From: Aquabacterium parvum | Lineage (GTDB): Bacteria; Pseudomonadota; Gammaproteobacteria; Burkholderiales; Burkholderiaceae_C | NCBI RefSeq assembly: GCF_001447195.1 | Contig: NZ_LFRI01000174.1 | Location: forward strand, 1-64,000 | Direction: 5' to 3' | DNA length: 64,000 bases | In this document: positions 6,871 through 15,516 of the stretch, in pieces | Layout: every line of letters starts with the position of its first letter | Numbering within the stretch: the first letter of the stretch is position 1 | Notes under the pieces: generated by a model | Told to the model about the DNA's origin: nothing | What the model saw: only the letters and a program-made list of their open reading frames with translations | The model's database searches: none | Translations under genes and position numbers: made by a program

Positions 6871-8829
6871 ATGACAAAAAACTGGGTGAGGCGTTGTGTC
6901 GCATCGAGCGCGCAAGGCTTGCTGGTGGCCTGTGCGCTGGCTGCAGCCGGATGGGCGGGGGCGAGCGAGTCGGTGTCGGCTGCCGAGGCCAGGTTCACAG
7001 ACTGGCCTCAAGCAGGCCGACGCATCGGTGCCGATGGGGCATTGCTGACGGCCGATGGTTCGCGAACGCTGGTGCCCGCAGGGCGCTACGAGCACATCGT
7101 GCCGGCCGGGCGCGTTGCCGTCGTCACGCGAGATCGGGCCTGGGGGCTGATTGACGCAGACGGGCAAGCGATCACGGCCTTGCGCTACCAGCACATCGAG
7201 CCATTCGGGGAGCGCGGCGCACCTCAGGGCTTCGTTGTTTCTGGCGCGCAGCAGCGACAGGGGGTGCTCGACGCCGAAGGACGGGTCGTCACAGATGCCA
7301 TCTGGACACAGCTTCGCCCCGTGCGGTTGTGGCCGCAAGACCCCTCGAAAACGCGTTGGTTGTTCGAGGTCAGGCAGGGGCACCGCGAGGGCGTGCTCGA
7401 TGCGGCTGGGCGAGCGGTGTTGCCGGTGCAGTTCGGCAGCGTGTCGTGGGTGGGCTCCCGCAGCCCCTGGGTGATCGTCAGCCAGGGGAGCTTGCAAGGC
7501 GTTTGCCACGCGATCACCGGTGAGTGCCCGCTGCCCTTGTCGACCAAGCGCTACGAAGCGTTCGACGGCGTGGCTGAGGGTGCCGGCCTGTTGTCTGTTC
7601 GCTGGGTGGACCGAGTCGGGTTGCTCGATGATCGCCTGCACGAGCTGCTGGCGCCGGTGTACTCGTCCATCGATGCCCTGAACACGGGAGGCGATGGCTC
7701 GGTGCAAGTGCTGGCCCAGTTCGGTCTCGACCGGCACCAGTTGGTGCTCGCGCCCGACGAGAACGGCCTTTGGCAGGTGCGGCAGGCCGATCGTCCCCGG
7801 CCATTGCGAGCCCGTCGCGATGACCACCCGTTGGCCTTGAGGATGGGCGCCGTGATCGACGCGCGCTACGTGCCCGTGGGGCTTGGAGACGCGGGTGAGG
7901 TTCACAGCGCTTTCGTGGACCGCAGGCTGCGCGAGTTGCGTCAGCCCAGCATCCAGCTCAGCGCCTGGACGGCCTATGTGGGCTTCGATCTGTTCGCCCG
8001 ACCTGGTGACGTGGACGATGCACGTCTGCCCGCGGTGTGGACGCGTTGCCCTGACCCCTCGGGTGTCCGGCTGGTGGCCTGGCACGGCGAGCTCGCAGAG
8101 CAGGCCAAGGCGTGTGCTTCGCCCAAGGCGGTGGCCGTGCGCCTGAAGCCTTCGGCGTCGAGCGACGGCAGTTTGCTGTGCGAAGGCTGCGAAGCCCTGG
8201 GCCTGCCACCGCGCTGGGTTCGCCGCGATGAGCCACCCGTGGATGCCAGCTGCGCGCTTGCCCCCACCGCGTGGAGCCAGGAGCAAGCCCGGCGTGACCA
8301 AGCTGCCTGGCTGGCCGCGTGGTTGCCAACCTGGCAACCGCTGCTGCTGGGCCGGCAGCCGAGCGCGGCCGACAGCGAGGGGTGGCGTCGACATCAGGCC
8401 GATCCGTCACGGGCCATGTCGACCTTGTCGGCGGTGACCCGTCGTCCAGAGGCCTTGTTGAACGACATCGGCTTTGATGTGAAGCAGGCACCCAATGTGA
8501 ATTTGGGACAGGCCTTGCTCAAGTGGATCCGGCGCGCCGAGCCGGTGGGTGACGGGGGGCTCTACCCCGAGCCAGAGGTCGAGTTCGCCGGGCAGTGTGC
8601 GCAGGTCTGGTATGTGCGCTTGCCCGGGTTGGACAAGCTGATGCGAACCCGACCTGCGAAGGCCGGTCAGCCTTTCGCCATGGGCCTGGGCCTGCCCCCG
8701 GCAGGTCGGCTAGAGCGCCAGGCCTACCCCTTCTTGACCTTCTCGAGGGGGGAGGGCGGCGGTTTGCAGCTCACAGGTGTCTCTCGCGAGTTTTTGCAGG
8801 CCGTTTGGCTGCTGGAAGGAGGCCGCTGA
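6871..8829 (+). CDS. Exported WG-repeat protein 1
   Basis: 652 residues from ATG 6871, 13 bases after the PAP2-like gene. It begins with a clear signal peptide (RRCVASSAQGLLVACALAAAGWAGA). The N-terminal half contains at least four WG/KWG-type beta repeats, for example AWGLIDADGQAITALRYQHI, REGVLDAAGRAVLPVQFGSV and RVGLLDDRLHELLAPVYSSI. The C-terminal half has several Cys (CEGCEALG, CAQVW) and no family I recognise. WG repeats form beta-propeller-like binding surfaces in many bacterial surface or periplasmic proteins; the ligand cannot be read from sequence. It overlaps the next WG gene by three bases. Confidence 0.75.
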   Translation: MTKNWVRRCVASSAQGLLVACALAAAGWAGASESVSAAEARFTDWPQAGRRIGADGALLTADGSRTLVPAGRYEHIVPAGRVAVVTRDRAWGLIDADGQAITALRYQHIEPFGERGAPQGFVVSGAQQRQGVLDAEGRVVTDAIWTQLRPVRLWPQDPSKTRWLFEVRQGHREGVLDAAGRAVLPVQFGSVSWVGSRSPWVIVSQGSLQGVCHAITGECPLPLSTKRYEAFDGVAEGAGLLSVRWVDRVGLLDDRLHELLAPVYSSIDALNTGGDGSVQVLAQFGLDRHQLVLAPDENGLWQVRQADRPRPLRARRDDHPLALRMGAVIDARYVPVGLGDAGEVHSAFVDRRLRELRQPSIQLSAWTAYVGFDLFARPGDVDDARLPAVWTRCPDPSGVRLVAWHGELAEQAKACASPKAVAVRLKPSASSDGSLLCEGCEALGLPPRWVRRDEPPVDASCALAPTAWSQEQARRDQAAWLAAWLPTWQPLLLGRQPSAADSEGWRRHQADPSRAMSTLSAVTRRPEALLNDIGFDVKQAPNVNLGQALLKWIRRAEPVGDGGLYPEPEVEFAGQCAQVWYVRLPGLDKLMRTRPAKAGQPFAMGLGLPPAGRLERQAYPFLTFSRGEGGGLQLTGVSREFLQAVWLLEGGR

Positions 8830-11114
8830 TGTCGGCGAACATGTGGCGCTCGCGCTGGCGAGCTCTCTGCGGCGCCCTTTCCGGGGCGGCTTGGCTGACG
8901 GCGGTTTGGGGCGTTTGGTGCGGCTCTGCTTGGGCAGTGCCTCACTGGACCCAGGAGTGTCCCGATCGCATCGAACATGCGAGTTGGTGTCACCACCTGC
9001 CCAGCGAAGGGCGCATGGCGTTGCGCGTGCCAATGCCCGGGAGTGCGGACGGCCTGTGGGGCTTCGTCGACATCCAGGGGCGCATGGTGATCGAGCCGGT
9101 CTACGGCAGCGTGATGGCCTTCTCGAAAGGCCTGGCTGCTGCGCAGAAGGACGGCAAGTGGGGCTTCATCGACCTGCAGGGGCGGTGGCGTTTCGAGCCG
9201 CGCTACGACGACGTCACGTCGTTCGACGCTCAGGGCCTGGCCTGGGCTGTCGAGCGTGGCCGACTCCAGAGGTTGAGTGCCACAGGGCAGGCTTTGCCGT
9301 GGTTGAGCGAGGCGGGGTCATTCGACCTCGATCACCGCGGCATGCAGGAAGACCGCGCCATCCGTGTGCGCGTCACCCCGCCGTCCGAGACCTGGCGGCT
9401 GGACACGGGCGAGGTCGTGCAGTGGCCCCGTGAAGTCGTGGAACTGGGGCGACCGGTGGGCGGCACCTGGCCTGTCCGCGTGCGCTTGCCCAGCGGGCGC
9501 AACTGGTGGGGGCTCTGGTCGCTTCAGGAAGGGCGTTGGCTGGCCTCGCCCCTGGCCTTGCGCAGCGAGCTCGAGCCGCTGCTGCATGCAGGCAAGGTCG
9601 CGGTGCACCGCGCGGGCGGGTGGTTCTTCGTGGACCTGGCGGGGCAGCCGCTGTCGAGCACCCGCTACCAGGCCATCGAAATGGACCGGCCGGGTCTGTG
9701 GGTGGTCTCGCCCGAGCACTCGGAGTGGGTGTGGTTGGGGCCTGACCTGCGCGAGCTCCACCGCACGCAGGGCCACGTGACGTCGCCACGCCAAGAACGC
9801 TGGGGCGACGCCTGGGTGTACGACCTGCACGAGGCCCTGTTGATCGTTTTGCCGGATGACCGAATCGAGGTCCTGGACACCTCCGAGCACGACGAGCACC
9901 TGCAGAAAGGCTGGATCTGGCTCTCGCCCAAGCGAGATGGTGGCGCCCCGGACCTCATCGGGCCGGATGGGCGCTCCGTGCTCAGCGCCGATGAGCGCGA
10001 GCGACTCAAGCACCACCGCATCGAGTTCTTGTGGGAGGGCGATCGATCGCCCGCTGTCCCTGGTGCCATCCGCGCCCTGCTGCACCCGCACGATGACACC
10101 GCCGAGCCAGGCGTCGTCACCGCCGACCTGCGCGTGCTCACCCGCGCTGAGTGGGCCTTGCTCATGCCCGGTCAACTGCCCTCCGACCCCGTGGTCGTGC
10201 AGCGCACCGATGGCCGCTTTGGTGCCATCGATGGCATGGGGCGTTGGTTGATCTCGCCTGAGTGGTTGGGCATGGAAGCCTTTCACCATGGCTTGACATG
10301 GGGCCGGCACCCGGATCACGACGGAGGATCGAGGTCCGTGCTGATCGGCTCGGATGGGCGTCGCCTGGCCCTGCCTCCTGGTGCCTTGACGGCTTGCGGT
10401 GGTTGGTCGGGGCCTTGGTTGCGCTGCCAGAACAGCGAGGGCGATGCCGCAGGCACCACCTTCATCGCCCCCCTCGCGGCCAAGCGCGTGAACGCACCCG
10501 AGGTGGACGAGCTGCGTGAGGCCCGTGGCGACTGGCTGTTTGCGCGCCAAGGGGAGCAGTGGGGCGTGTTGGGCCCGGATGGCGGCTGGCGCGTGCCGCC
10601 CTTGACCGATTCCCCCGAAGCCATCGAGTGGCTGGACGACCACGTTGTGCGCGTGTCCGTTCATGCGCAGGGCCAGCTCACGCATCAACTCTGGCGCGTT
10701 GCCGATGGGCGCGCCTTGACGCCGCCTCGCCGCGGCCAAAGCTGGCGCCTCGCTGCCGACCGCTACCTGGTCGCGGGCGAGCTGGCTGGCATGGAGCTGC
10801 TGGACGCGTCCGGCCGGCTGGTGCTGCGCACGCCATGGTGGGGGACCGACCCGCATGCCGAAGATGGCCTGGCTTGGACGAGCCCGGGTCAGCAACTCGC
10901 GCGCCTGTTGCCCGACGGCACGCTGGCACCTGTGCCGGTGCACTCGCCGAACGGCGGCGAGCCCATGACCGAGGCTGATGACGAGGCCGCCGATGCCCGC
11001 GCCGTTCAAGGCTGGCAACTTCGATTGAGCGCTCGCTGCGGGCAGCTCATCGTGCGCGGACCGAGTGGTCAGCAGACATGGCCCAAGCAGTCCGTTCGCT
11101 GCCGCCAACCCTGA
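8829..11114 (+). CDS. Exported WG-repeat protein 2
   Basis: 761 residues. ATG 8829 overlaps the TGA of the preceding WG gene (TGATG), which decides the start although the frame is open earlier. An N-terminal signal sequence (RALCGALSGAAWLTAVWGVWCGSAWA) is followed by two classic WG repeats (LWGFVDIQGRMVIEPVYGSV and KWGFIDLQGRWRFEPRYDDV) and more diverged units such as QWGVLGPDGGWRVPPL. The paired, coupled WG genes look like a duplicated and diverged couple acting together in the periplasm or at the surface. Their place in a TOMM operon is unusual. No enzymatic motif is seen. Confidence 0.75.
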   Translation: MSANMWRSRWRALCGALSGAAWLTAVWGVWCGSAWAVPHWTQECPDRIEHASWCHHLPSEGRMALRVPMPGSADGLWGFVDIQGRMVIEPVYGSVMAFSKGLAAAQKDGKWGFIDLQGRWRFEPRYDDVTSFDAQGLAWAVERGRLQRLSATGQALPWLSEAGSFDLDHRGMQEDRAIRVRVTPPSETWRLDTGEVVQWPREVVELGRPVGGTWPVRVRLPSGRNWWGLWSLQEGRWLASPLALRSELEPLLHAGKVAVHRAGGWFFVDLAGQPLSSTRYQAIEMDRPGLWVVSPEHSEWVWLGPDLRELHRTQGHVTSPRQERWGDAWVYDLHEALLIVLPDDRIEVLDTSEHDEHLQKGWIWLSPKRDGGAPDLIGPDGRSVLSADERERLKHHRIEFLWEGDRSPAVPGAIRALLHPHDDTAEPGVVTADLRVLTRAEWALLMPGQLPSDPVVVQRTDGRFGAIDGMGRWLISPEWLGMEAFHHGLTWGRHPDHDGGSRSVLIGSDGRRLALPPGALTACGGWSGPWLRCQNSEGDAAGTTFIAPLAAKRVNAPEVDELREARGDWLFARQGEQWGVLGPDGGWRVPPLTDSPEAIEWLDDHVVRVSVHAQGQLTHQLWRVADGRALTPPRRGQSWRLAADRYLVAGELAGMELLDASGRLVLRTPWWGTDPHAEDGLAWTSPGQQLARLLPDGTLAPVPVHSPNGGEPMTEADDEAADARAVQGWQLRLSARCGQLIVRGPSGQQTWPKQSVRCRQP

Positions 11115-11124
11115 GGACCTCAAC

Positions 11125-12336
11125 ATGACACGTCACAAAGCCAGGTGCTTCATGGGCGCCATCGCCCTCGTGCTGGCCGCCACCTGCGCGGCGCAAGCCC
11201 AGGCTTGTTGCCGACACTCGGCCGATCAGGGGCAAGGGCAGACCTACCTCGAACGCCTGCACCCATCGGTCGGCGACAAGTCCGTTGTTTCGGTGGGGGA
11301 AGGGGAGCACACCTACCGATTCGTGGTGCGCGATGCCCGCCAGCCCGACAGACCCTGGCGCCGAGCCCGCTACCAGGTCAGCACACGGGAAGGCGTGAAG
11401 TGGGAGGGAGGGCCCGATGCACACCAGGGCGTCACCGATGCGCAAGGACGCACTGCCGTGTACCGCTCGAAGACACCGGTGGAACCGCAGGACTGGATGG
11501 TGTTGCCCCTGCTCGGACAGGGCCCCCAGGGCATGACTTTCAGGCTGGTCGACCAGGACGACAACGGCGTGGCCGACCACCCCTACCTGATCGACGCAGA
11601 GGGCGGCGCGATTTTCTGTGGCCTGTCCTTGCCAGGGGGACACACGGCCCGTGTCCTGGATCGCAAACCCACCACCATGCGCCTCTACACCAGCACCGAC
11701 GAAGGGGAGTGCCGCAAGCTCGCGGCAGCGCTCAACCCCGTCATGGCCCAGACCGATCCGCAGCGTCAGATCAAGGGCTTGCAAGGTCTGCTCCGCCAAG
11801 GCTGGTCGCCCATGTCGCACGAGCGCGTCCGAAGCAAGCTCATGGATGTGTTGCTGGCGCATGGGTCAGGCAGCGAGATCCGAGCCTTGGTGAGCAGTTG
11901 GCTGTCCGAGCCCGGCATCAGCCGCAAGGCGCTGGCCGATCGCCTCAACTCTGCGGGATATGGTCTGGTCGATCAGCAGCCACCGAGGCTGCCCGAGCTG
12001 GCCGAGTCCCTGCTGGCCCAAGCCCTTACGCTGGACACCACGCCGGCCATCCTGGATTCGCATGCCTGGGCCTTGCATGCCTTGGGGCGTCACGACCAAG
12101 CGCTGTCCGAGCTGGATGCCGCCATCGAAGGATTCCACCAGCGGTGCGAGCCCGACGACGAAGGCATGTACCAGGAGACGCTGACGCACAGGGCCCAAGT
12201 GCTGGCCGCTCTGGGGCGCAGAGAGGAGGCCTTGCAGCAAGAGGGCCAGGGCGCACCCGCGCCAAAAGCTTGTGCCGAAACGCGTGATCAGCGCTTCCTG
12301 TCTGGCGAGCTTGCGATGCCCGCTGCGTTCAGATGA
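11125..12336 (+). CDS. Exported protein with two beta-type repeats and a C-terminal TPR region
   Basis: 403 residues from ATG 11125, ten bases after the WG gene. The signal peptide (MTRHKARCFMGAIALVLAATCAAQAQA) is followed by CCRH. Two stretches look like diverged copies of a beta domain: HTYRFVVRD...GVTDAQGRTAVYRSKTP (about 55-115) and MTFRLVDQD...YLIDAEGGAIF (about 138-175). The second half is helical and contains a TPR unit (ILDSHAWALHALGRHDQALSELDAAIEGF and ETLTHRAQVLAALGRREEAL). It appears to be the last gene of the TOMM operon, since a 123-base gap follows. Function is unknown; a periplasmic accessory is likely. Confidence 0.7.
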   Translation: MTRHKARCFMGAIALVLAATCAAQAQACCRHSADQGQGQTYLERLHPSVGDKSVVSVGEGEHTYRFVVRDARQPDRPWRRARYQVSTREGVKWEGGPDAHQGVTDAQGRTAVYRSKTPVEPQDWMVLPLLGQGPQGMTFRLVDQDDNGVADHPYLIDAEGGAIFCGLSLPGGHTARVLDRKPTTMRLYTSTDEGECRKLAAALNPVMAQTDPQRQIKGLQGLLRQGWSPMSHERVRSKLMDVLLAHGSGSEIRALVSSWLSEPGISRKALADRLNSAGYGLVDQQPPRLPELAESLLAQALTLDTTPAILDSHAWALHALGRHDQALSELDAAIEGFHQRCEPDDEGMYQETLTHRAQVLAALGRREEALQQEGQGAPAPKACAETRDQRFLSGELAMPAAFR

Positions 12337-12459
12337 CGCCCCCCTACCCTGACCTCCTCTTCCCCCCAAGCTTTGGGAGGCATGCGCAAGCCTTGAAGAC
12401 TAGATTGACCTCACCAGGTCGATCTCTTCGTGTCGACCCTCAACGACAGGAGAGTCTTC

Positions 12460-14793
12460 ATGGCCACCAAGCTTCAACAGGGCAAACCCACTGCCCTGAA
12501 CATCGCGGTCCAAGTTCGTTTTCAAGCGACGTCGAACAACGCCCCCAAGGTTGACGCGCACGCCTACGTCTTCAGCTCCGAAGCCGCTCCGCTGGGCAGT
12601 GCGCCCATCAATGAAAAGGGTGAAGCCCGCTTCAGCATCCAGGCCATCGCAGCGGCCGACAACCTGCGGGTGCTCGTGGGCCCCAAGCTCGACGACAAGC
12701 AACCTGACCTTGACGAGCTTGTTCGCCGTGGCGCCATCGAACAGCACCTGGCTTATCGCCCCGGCCAGCGCGAGCTGGTGGCCAGCCTCACCGTCTTCGA
12801 GCCCAACTGGTTGTGCTGGCTGCGCTCGGCCGTGTTCGTGCAGGGCCAGTTGCTCAAGAAGGTGACCATTGGCGGCCAGCAAGTCGACTTCCCGGTCTGC
12901 AACGCCACCGTCGAGGTCTACGAGGTCGATCCGCTCTACCTCATCATCCCCAAGCTGCCGGTGCTGGTGATCGATCGCCTTCGCGACATCATCGCCAACG
13001 CCCGCATTCCCAAGCCCCTCATCGATGTGCCGGTGCGTGGCGGACCTGTGCCCATCCCGCAACCCGGGCCCGACCCGTTGCCCCTCGAATTCACGGGCGC
13101 GGCCCTGCGCAAGCTCAAGGGCAGCACCACGCTGGCCGCTCAAAGCCACGCCTTGACCGCAGACAGCTCCGCCACCCTCGCCAAGCTGACCGAAGCCACC
13201 GAGTTGCGCTACCTCGCTCAGGCTGGCAGCACGCTGCAGTTCCAGCAGGCGCTGATCCAGAACCCGGTGCTGATCCGGCCCCTGCTGTGCTGGCTCTACC
13301 CGCGTTTCGTGACCATGCAGCGCGTGGGCACCGCCACCACCGATGCCTGCGGCCACTTCCGCACGCTGTTCTTCCAGGGCTGCCACAACCACGACACGCC
13401 CGATCTCTATTTCAAGGCCACGCAGAACATCTTCGGCCCGATCAAGGCCACCATTTACGCGCCCACGCCGGTGGCCTGTCACACCTGGTGGGACTACGCC
13501 TCGGGCACCGATGTCAAGCTCTACACATCCAGTCCCTTCGCGCACACCTGTGCGCCTTGCCCGCCGGTGGTGGGGCCGTCGGGCTCGTCACGCTGGGTCG
13601 CTTTCCTGGCCATCGGTGGCCTGCCGCTCAGCCAGGTCTACGGCACCAGCAAGCACCTGCGTGACACGCGACCAGCCTCCGAGGTGGCCGCTCGCTTCGG
13701 GCTCACCTCGGACGGGCGGCCCTTCGGTGGCCTGCTGCGCCCGCGCCTGCTGTTCGCCAACGAGCTCGAGTCCCTGGGCGTGCGTCATTACCAGGTCTCT
13801 TGGCGGCGTGGCGGCAGTGGCAGCTTTCAGCCGCTCAAAGACGGCATCCAGCACTACTACCGACACGACGTGCCCACCCCGACCGGGCCAGTGCCCGCCT
13901 GGACGCCTTACACGCTGGGCCCCAAGCCCGTGCCCAAAGGCGATGGCACCTTCGTGCCCGACCTGACCCAGATCCCTTATCCGTCGGTGGCGCCGGAAGG
14001 GCTGTGGGACACGCCGCCGAGCGCCGGTGAGGTCGTCGAGCACCTCACCAGCGCCAAGCTGCCCAGCCACCTTTTCGTGCCGGGCCTGCGCTACAACGCC
14101 AACGGCAGCGTCGTCTCCGGCACCACCGACGAGAGCGGCCGCATCCAGATCAAGGTCGATCTGTTCGATGCGCAGGGCGCCCCCATCGACATCAACGCGC
14201 TGGGCATCAAGTTCGTCGTGCCCGATGTGCCTGACCTCACCGGCACCATCTACACCACCGATGCGCAGCCGCTGGGCCTGGTTTCGGGCAACAGCCTCAT
14301 CGTCACCTTGCACGTGGACAACAACGCCTGCTACGCGCAACTGCCCGCGCCCAGCGTGGGCAGCACCTTGGCCGACGAGTGCTGCGGCGTGCTGGAAGTG
14401 GACGATGGCGACGTGGTGTCGCTGCCTTACCAGGCCTGGCACCCGCATGGTTTCGCGCGCTACAGCTTCCAGGCGGTGCGGGGCACGCGCGCGGTGCTCT
14501 CGCGCACGCAAGACCCTTCGGACACCAGCCGCGCGCCCACCGTGGACAACCCGGGCACGCCCCTGGTCAACGAGGACCCCTTCGGCGGCTCCCCCGCGAC
14601 GATGACGGTGCACGACCTGATGACCACCAACCTGCCAGCTGGCTGCAACCCGAACGGCTGCGTGGTCGCAGGCTTCAGCGAGACCTTGTATGTCGACTCG
14701 AGCGCCACCGATGGTTGGGGCAGCGAGCTGGGTTACGACGCCAGCGCGGTGAGGGCTTTTGTGCTCTCGAAGGTGGCCCTGCCGTCCGAGTGA
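12460..14793 (+). CDS. Large conserved-looking protein of unknown function
   Basis: 777 residues from ATG 12460, preceded by AGGAGAG at a good distance. No signal peptide or clear membrane segment is seen. The N terminus looks like a beta-sandwich domain (residues 1-75). A middle region rich in Cys and His (GTATTDACGHFRTLFFQGCHNHDTP, VACHTWWDYASG, HTCAPCPP) includes a transthyretin/carboxypeptidase-regulatory-like TDACGHF turn. A C-terminal part carries VSGTTDESGRIQIKVDLFD, again a beta-sandwich style. I do not recognise the family. The 123-base gap from the TOMM operon (containing a weak CCCAA/TTGGG hairpin near 12369-12381 without a T-run) suggests separate transcription, but it points the same way. 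Confidence 0.6.
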   Translation: MATKLQQGKPTALNIAVQVRFQATSNNAPKVDAHAYVFSSEAAPLGSAPINEKGEARFSIQAIAAADNLRVLVGPKLDDKQPDLDELVRRGAIEQHLAYRPGQRELVASLTVFEPNWLCWLRSAVFVQGQLLKKVTIGGQQVDFPVCNATVEVYEVDPLYLIIPKLPVLVIDRLRDIIANARIPKPLIDVPVRGGPVPIPQPGPDPLPLEFTGAALRKLKGSTTLAAQSHALTADSSATLAKLTEATELRYLAQAGSTLQFQQALIQNPVLIRPLLCWLYPRFVTMQRVGTATTDACGHFRTLFFQGCHNHDTPDLYFKATQNIFGPIKATIYAPTPVACHTWWDYASGTDVKLYTSSPFAHTCAPCPPVVGPSGSSRWVAFLAIGGLPLSQVYGTSKHLRDTRPASEVAARFGLTSDGRPFGGLLRPRLLFANELESLGVRHYQVSWRRGGSGSFQPLKDGIQHYYRHDVPTPTGPVPAWTPYTLGPKPVPKGDGTFVPDLTQIPYPSVAPEGLWDTPPSAGEVVEHLTSAKLPSHLFVPGLRYNANGSVVSGTTDESGRIQIKVDLFDAQGAPIDINALGIKFVVPDVPDLTGTIYTTDAQPLGLVSGNSLIVTLHVDNNACYAQLPAPSVGSTLADECCGVLEVDDGDVVSLPYQAWHPHGFARYSFQAVRGTRAVLSRTQDPSDTSRAPTVDNPGTPLVNEDPFGGSPATMTVHDLMTTNLPAGCNPNGCVVAGFSETLYVDSSATDGWGSELGYDASAVRAFVLSKVALPSE

Positions 14794-14828
14794 GCAGGGC
14801 TTGCCGACCGGCGAGCGAGGGGGGCGGG

Positions 14829-15494
14829 TCAGGCCAGGCGAAGCCTCTCCGCCACCCACTCGTGGATGTCATCCACCTCGGCCATGCACAGCGAGTGGTC
14901 CATCGGGTAGCTGTGCCAGCTCACGTCGTAGCCCAGCCCAACCAACGCATCGCGCGCCGCCGCGCCGCGCGCGATGCTCACCACGTCGTCTTCGCTGCCA
15001 TGCGCCATGAAGATCGGCGTGTGCTGGTTGGCGGCGTGGCGCTCGGCTGCGGTGGTGTCCGCCAGCGGCAGGTAGCCCGACATCGCCACCAGGCCCGCCA
15101 GCTTGTGCGGGCAGCGCAAGCCCGTCATCAGCGTCATGGCACAGCCCTGCGAAAAGCCCATCAGCACGATGCGATCAGCTGGCACGCCGCGAGCCATCTC
15201 GCGCTCGATCAGCCACATCACCTGCACGTGCGCTTCGCGCAACGAGGCCTCGTCTTCGCGCTTGGGCCCGCTGACCGGCAGGATGTCGTACCAGGCCTGC
15301 ATGGGGTAGCCGTTGTTCAGGCTCACGCGCCGCACGGGCGCGCTGGGCAGCACGAAGCGAACGGGGCCCACCTCTTCGAGCGTGAGCTCGCCGCAAAAGG
15401 GCACGAAGTCGCTGCCATCGGCGCCCAGGCCGTGCAGGATGATGATGCTGGCCGTGGGGTTCGGGCCGGTTTCGATGTCTTGCGTGATCAGCAT
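14829..15494 (-). CDS. Alpha/beta-hydrolase, carboxylesterase/acyl-protein-thioesterase type
   Basis: 221 residues, usual length for the phospholipase/carboxylesterase family (PF02230). Visible are the oxyanion region IIILHGLGADGSDF (18-31), the nucleophile elbow MGFSQG (about 115-120), the acid in HGSEDDVV and the catalytic His in PMDHSLCMAEVDDI. It hydrolyses short-chain esters or acyl-protein thioesters in the cytoplasm; the natural substrate is not evident. It lies next to metR with a 22-base gap and points the same way, so the two may be co-transcribed. Confidence 0.85.
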   Translation of the reverse strand: MLITQDIETGPNPTASIIILHGLGADGSDFVPFCGELTLEEVGPVRFVLPSAPVRRVSLNNGYPMQAWYDILPVSGPKREDEASLREAHVQVMWLIEREMARGVPADRIVLMGFSQGCAMTLMTGLRCPHKLAGLVAMSGYLPLADTTAAERHAANQHTPIFMAHGSEDDVVSIARGAAARDALVGLGYDVSWHSYPMDHSLCMAEVDDIHEWVAERLRLA

Positions 15495-15516
15495 GGGGGT
15501 TCCTGTTGAATGCGGT

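Noticed and set aside
9318..11126. Long open frame on the minus strand opposite the second WG gene (602 codons)
   Set aside because: No recognisable motif and fully antisense to a gene with a signal peptide and WG repeats.
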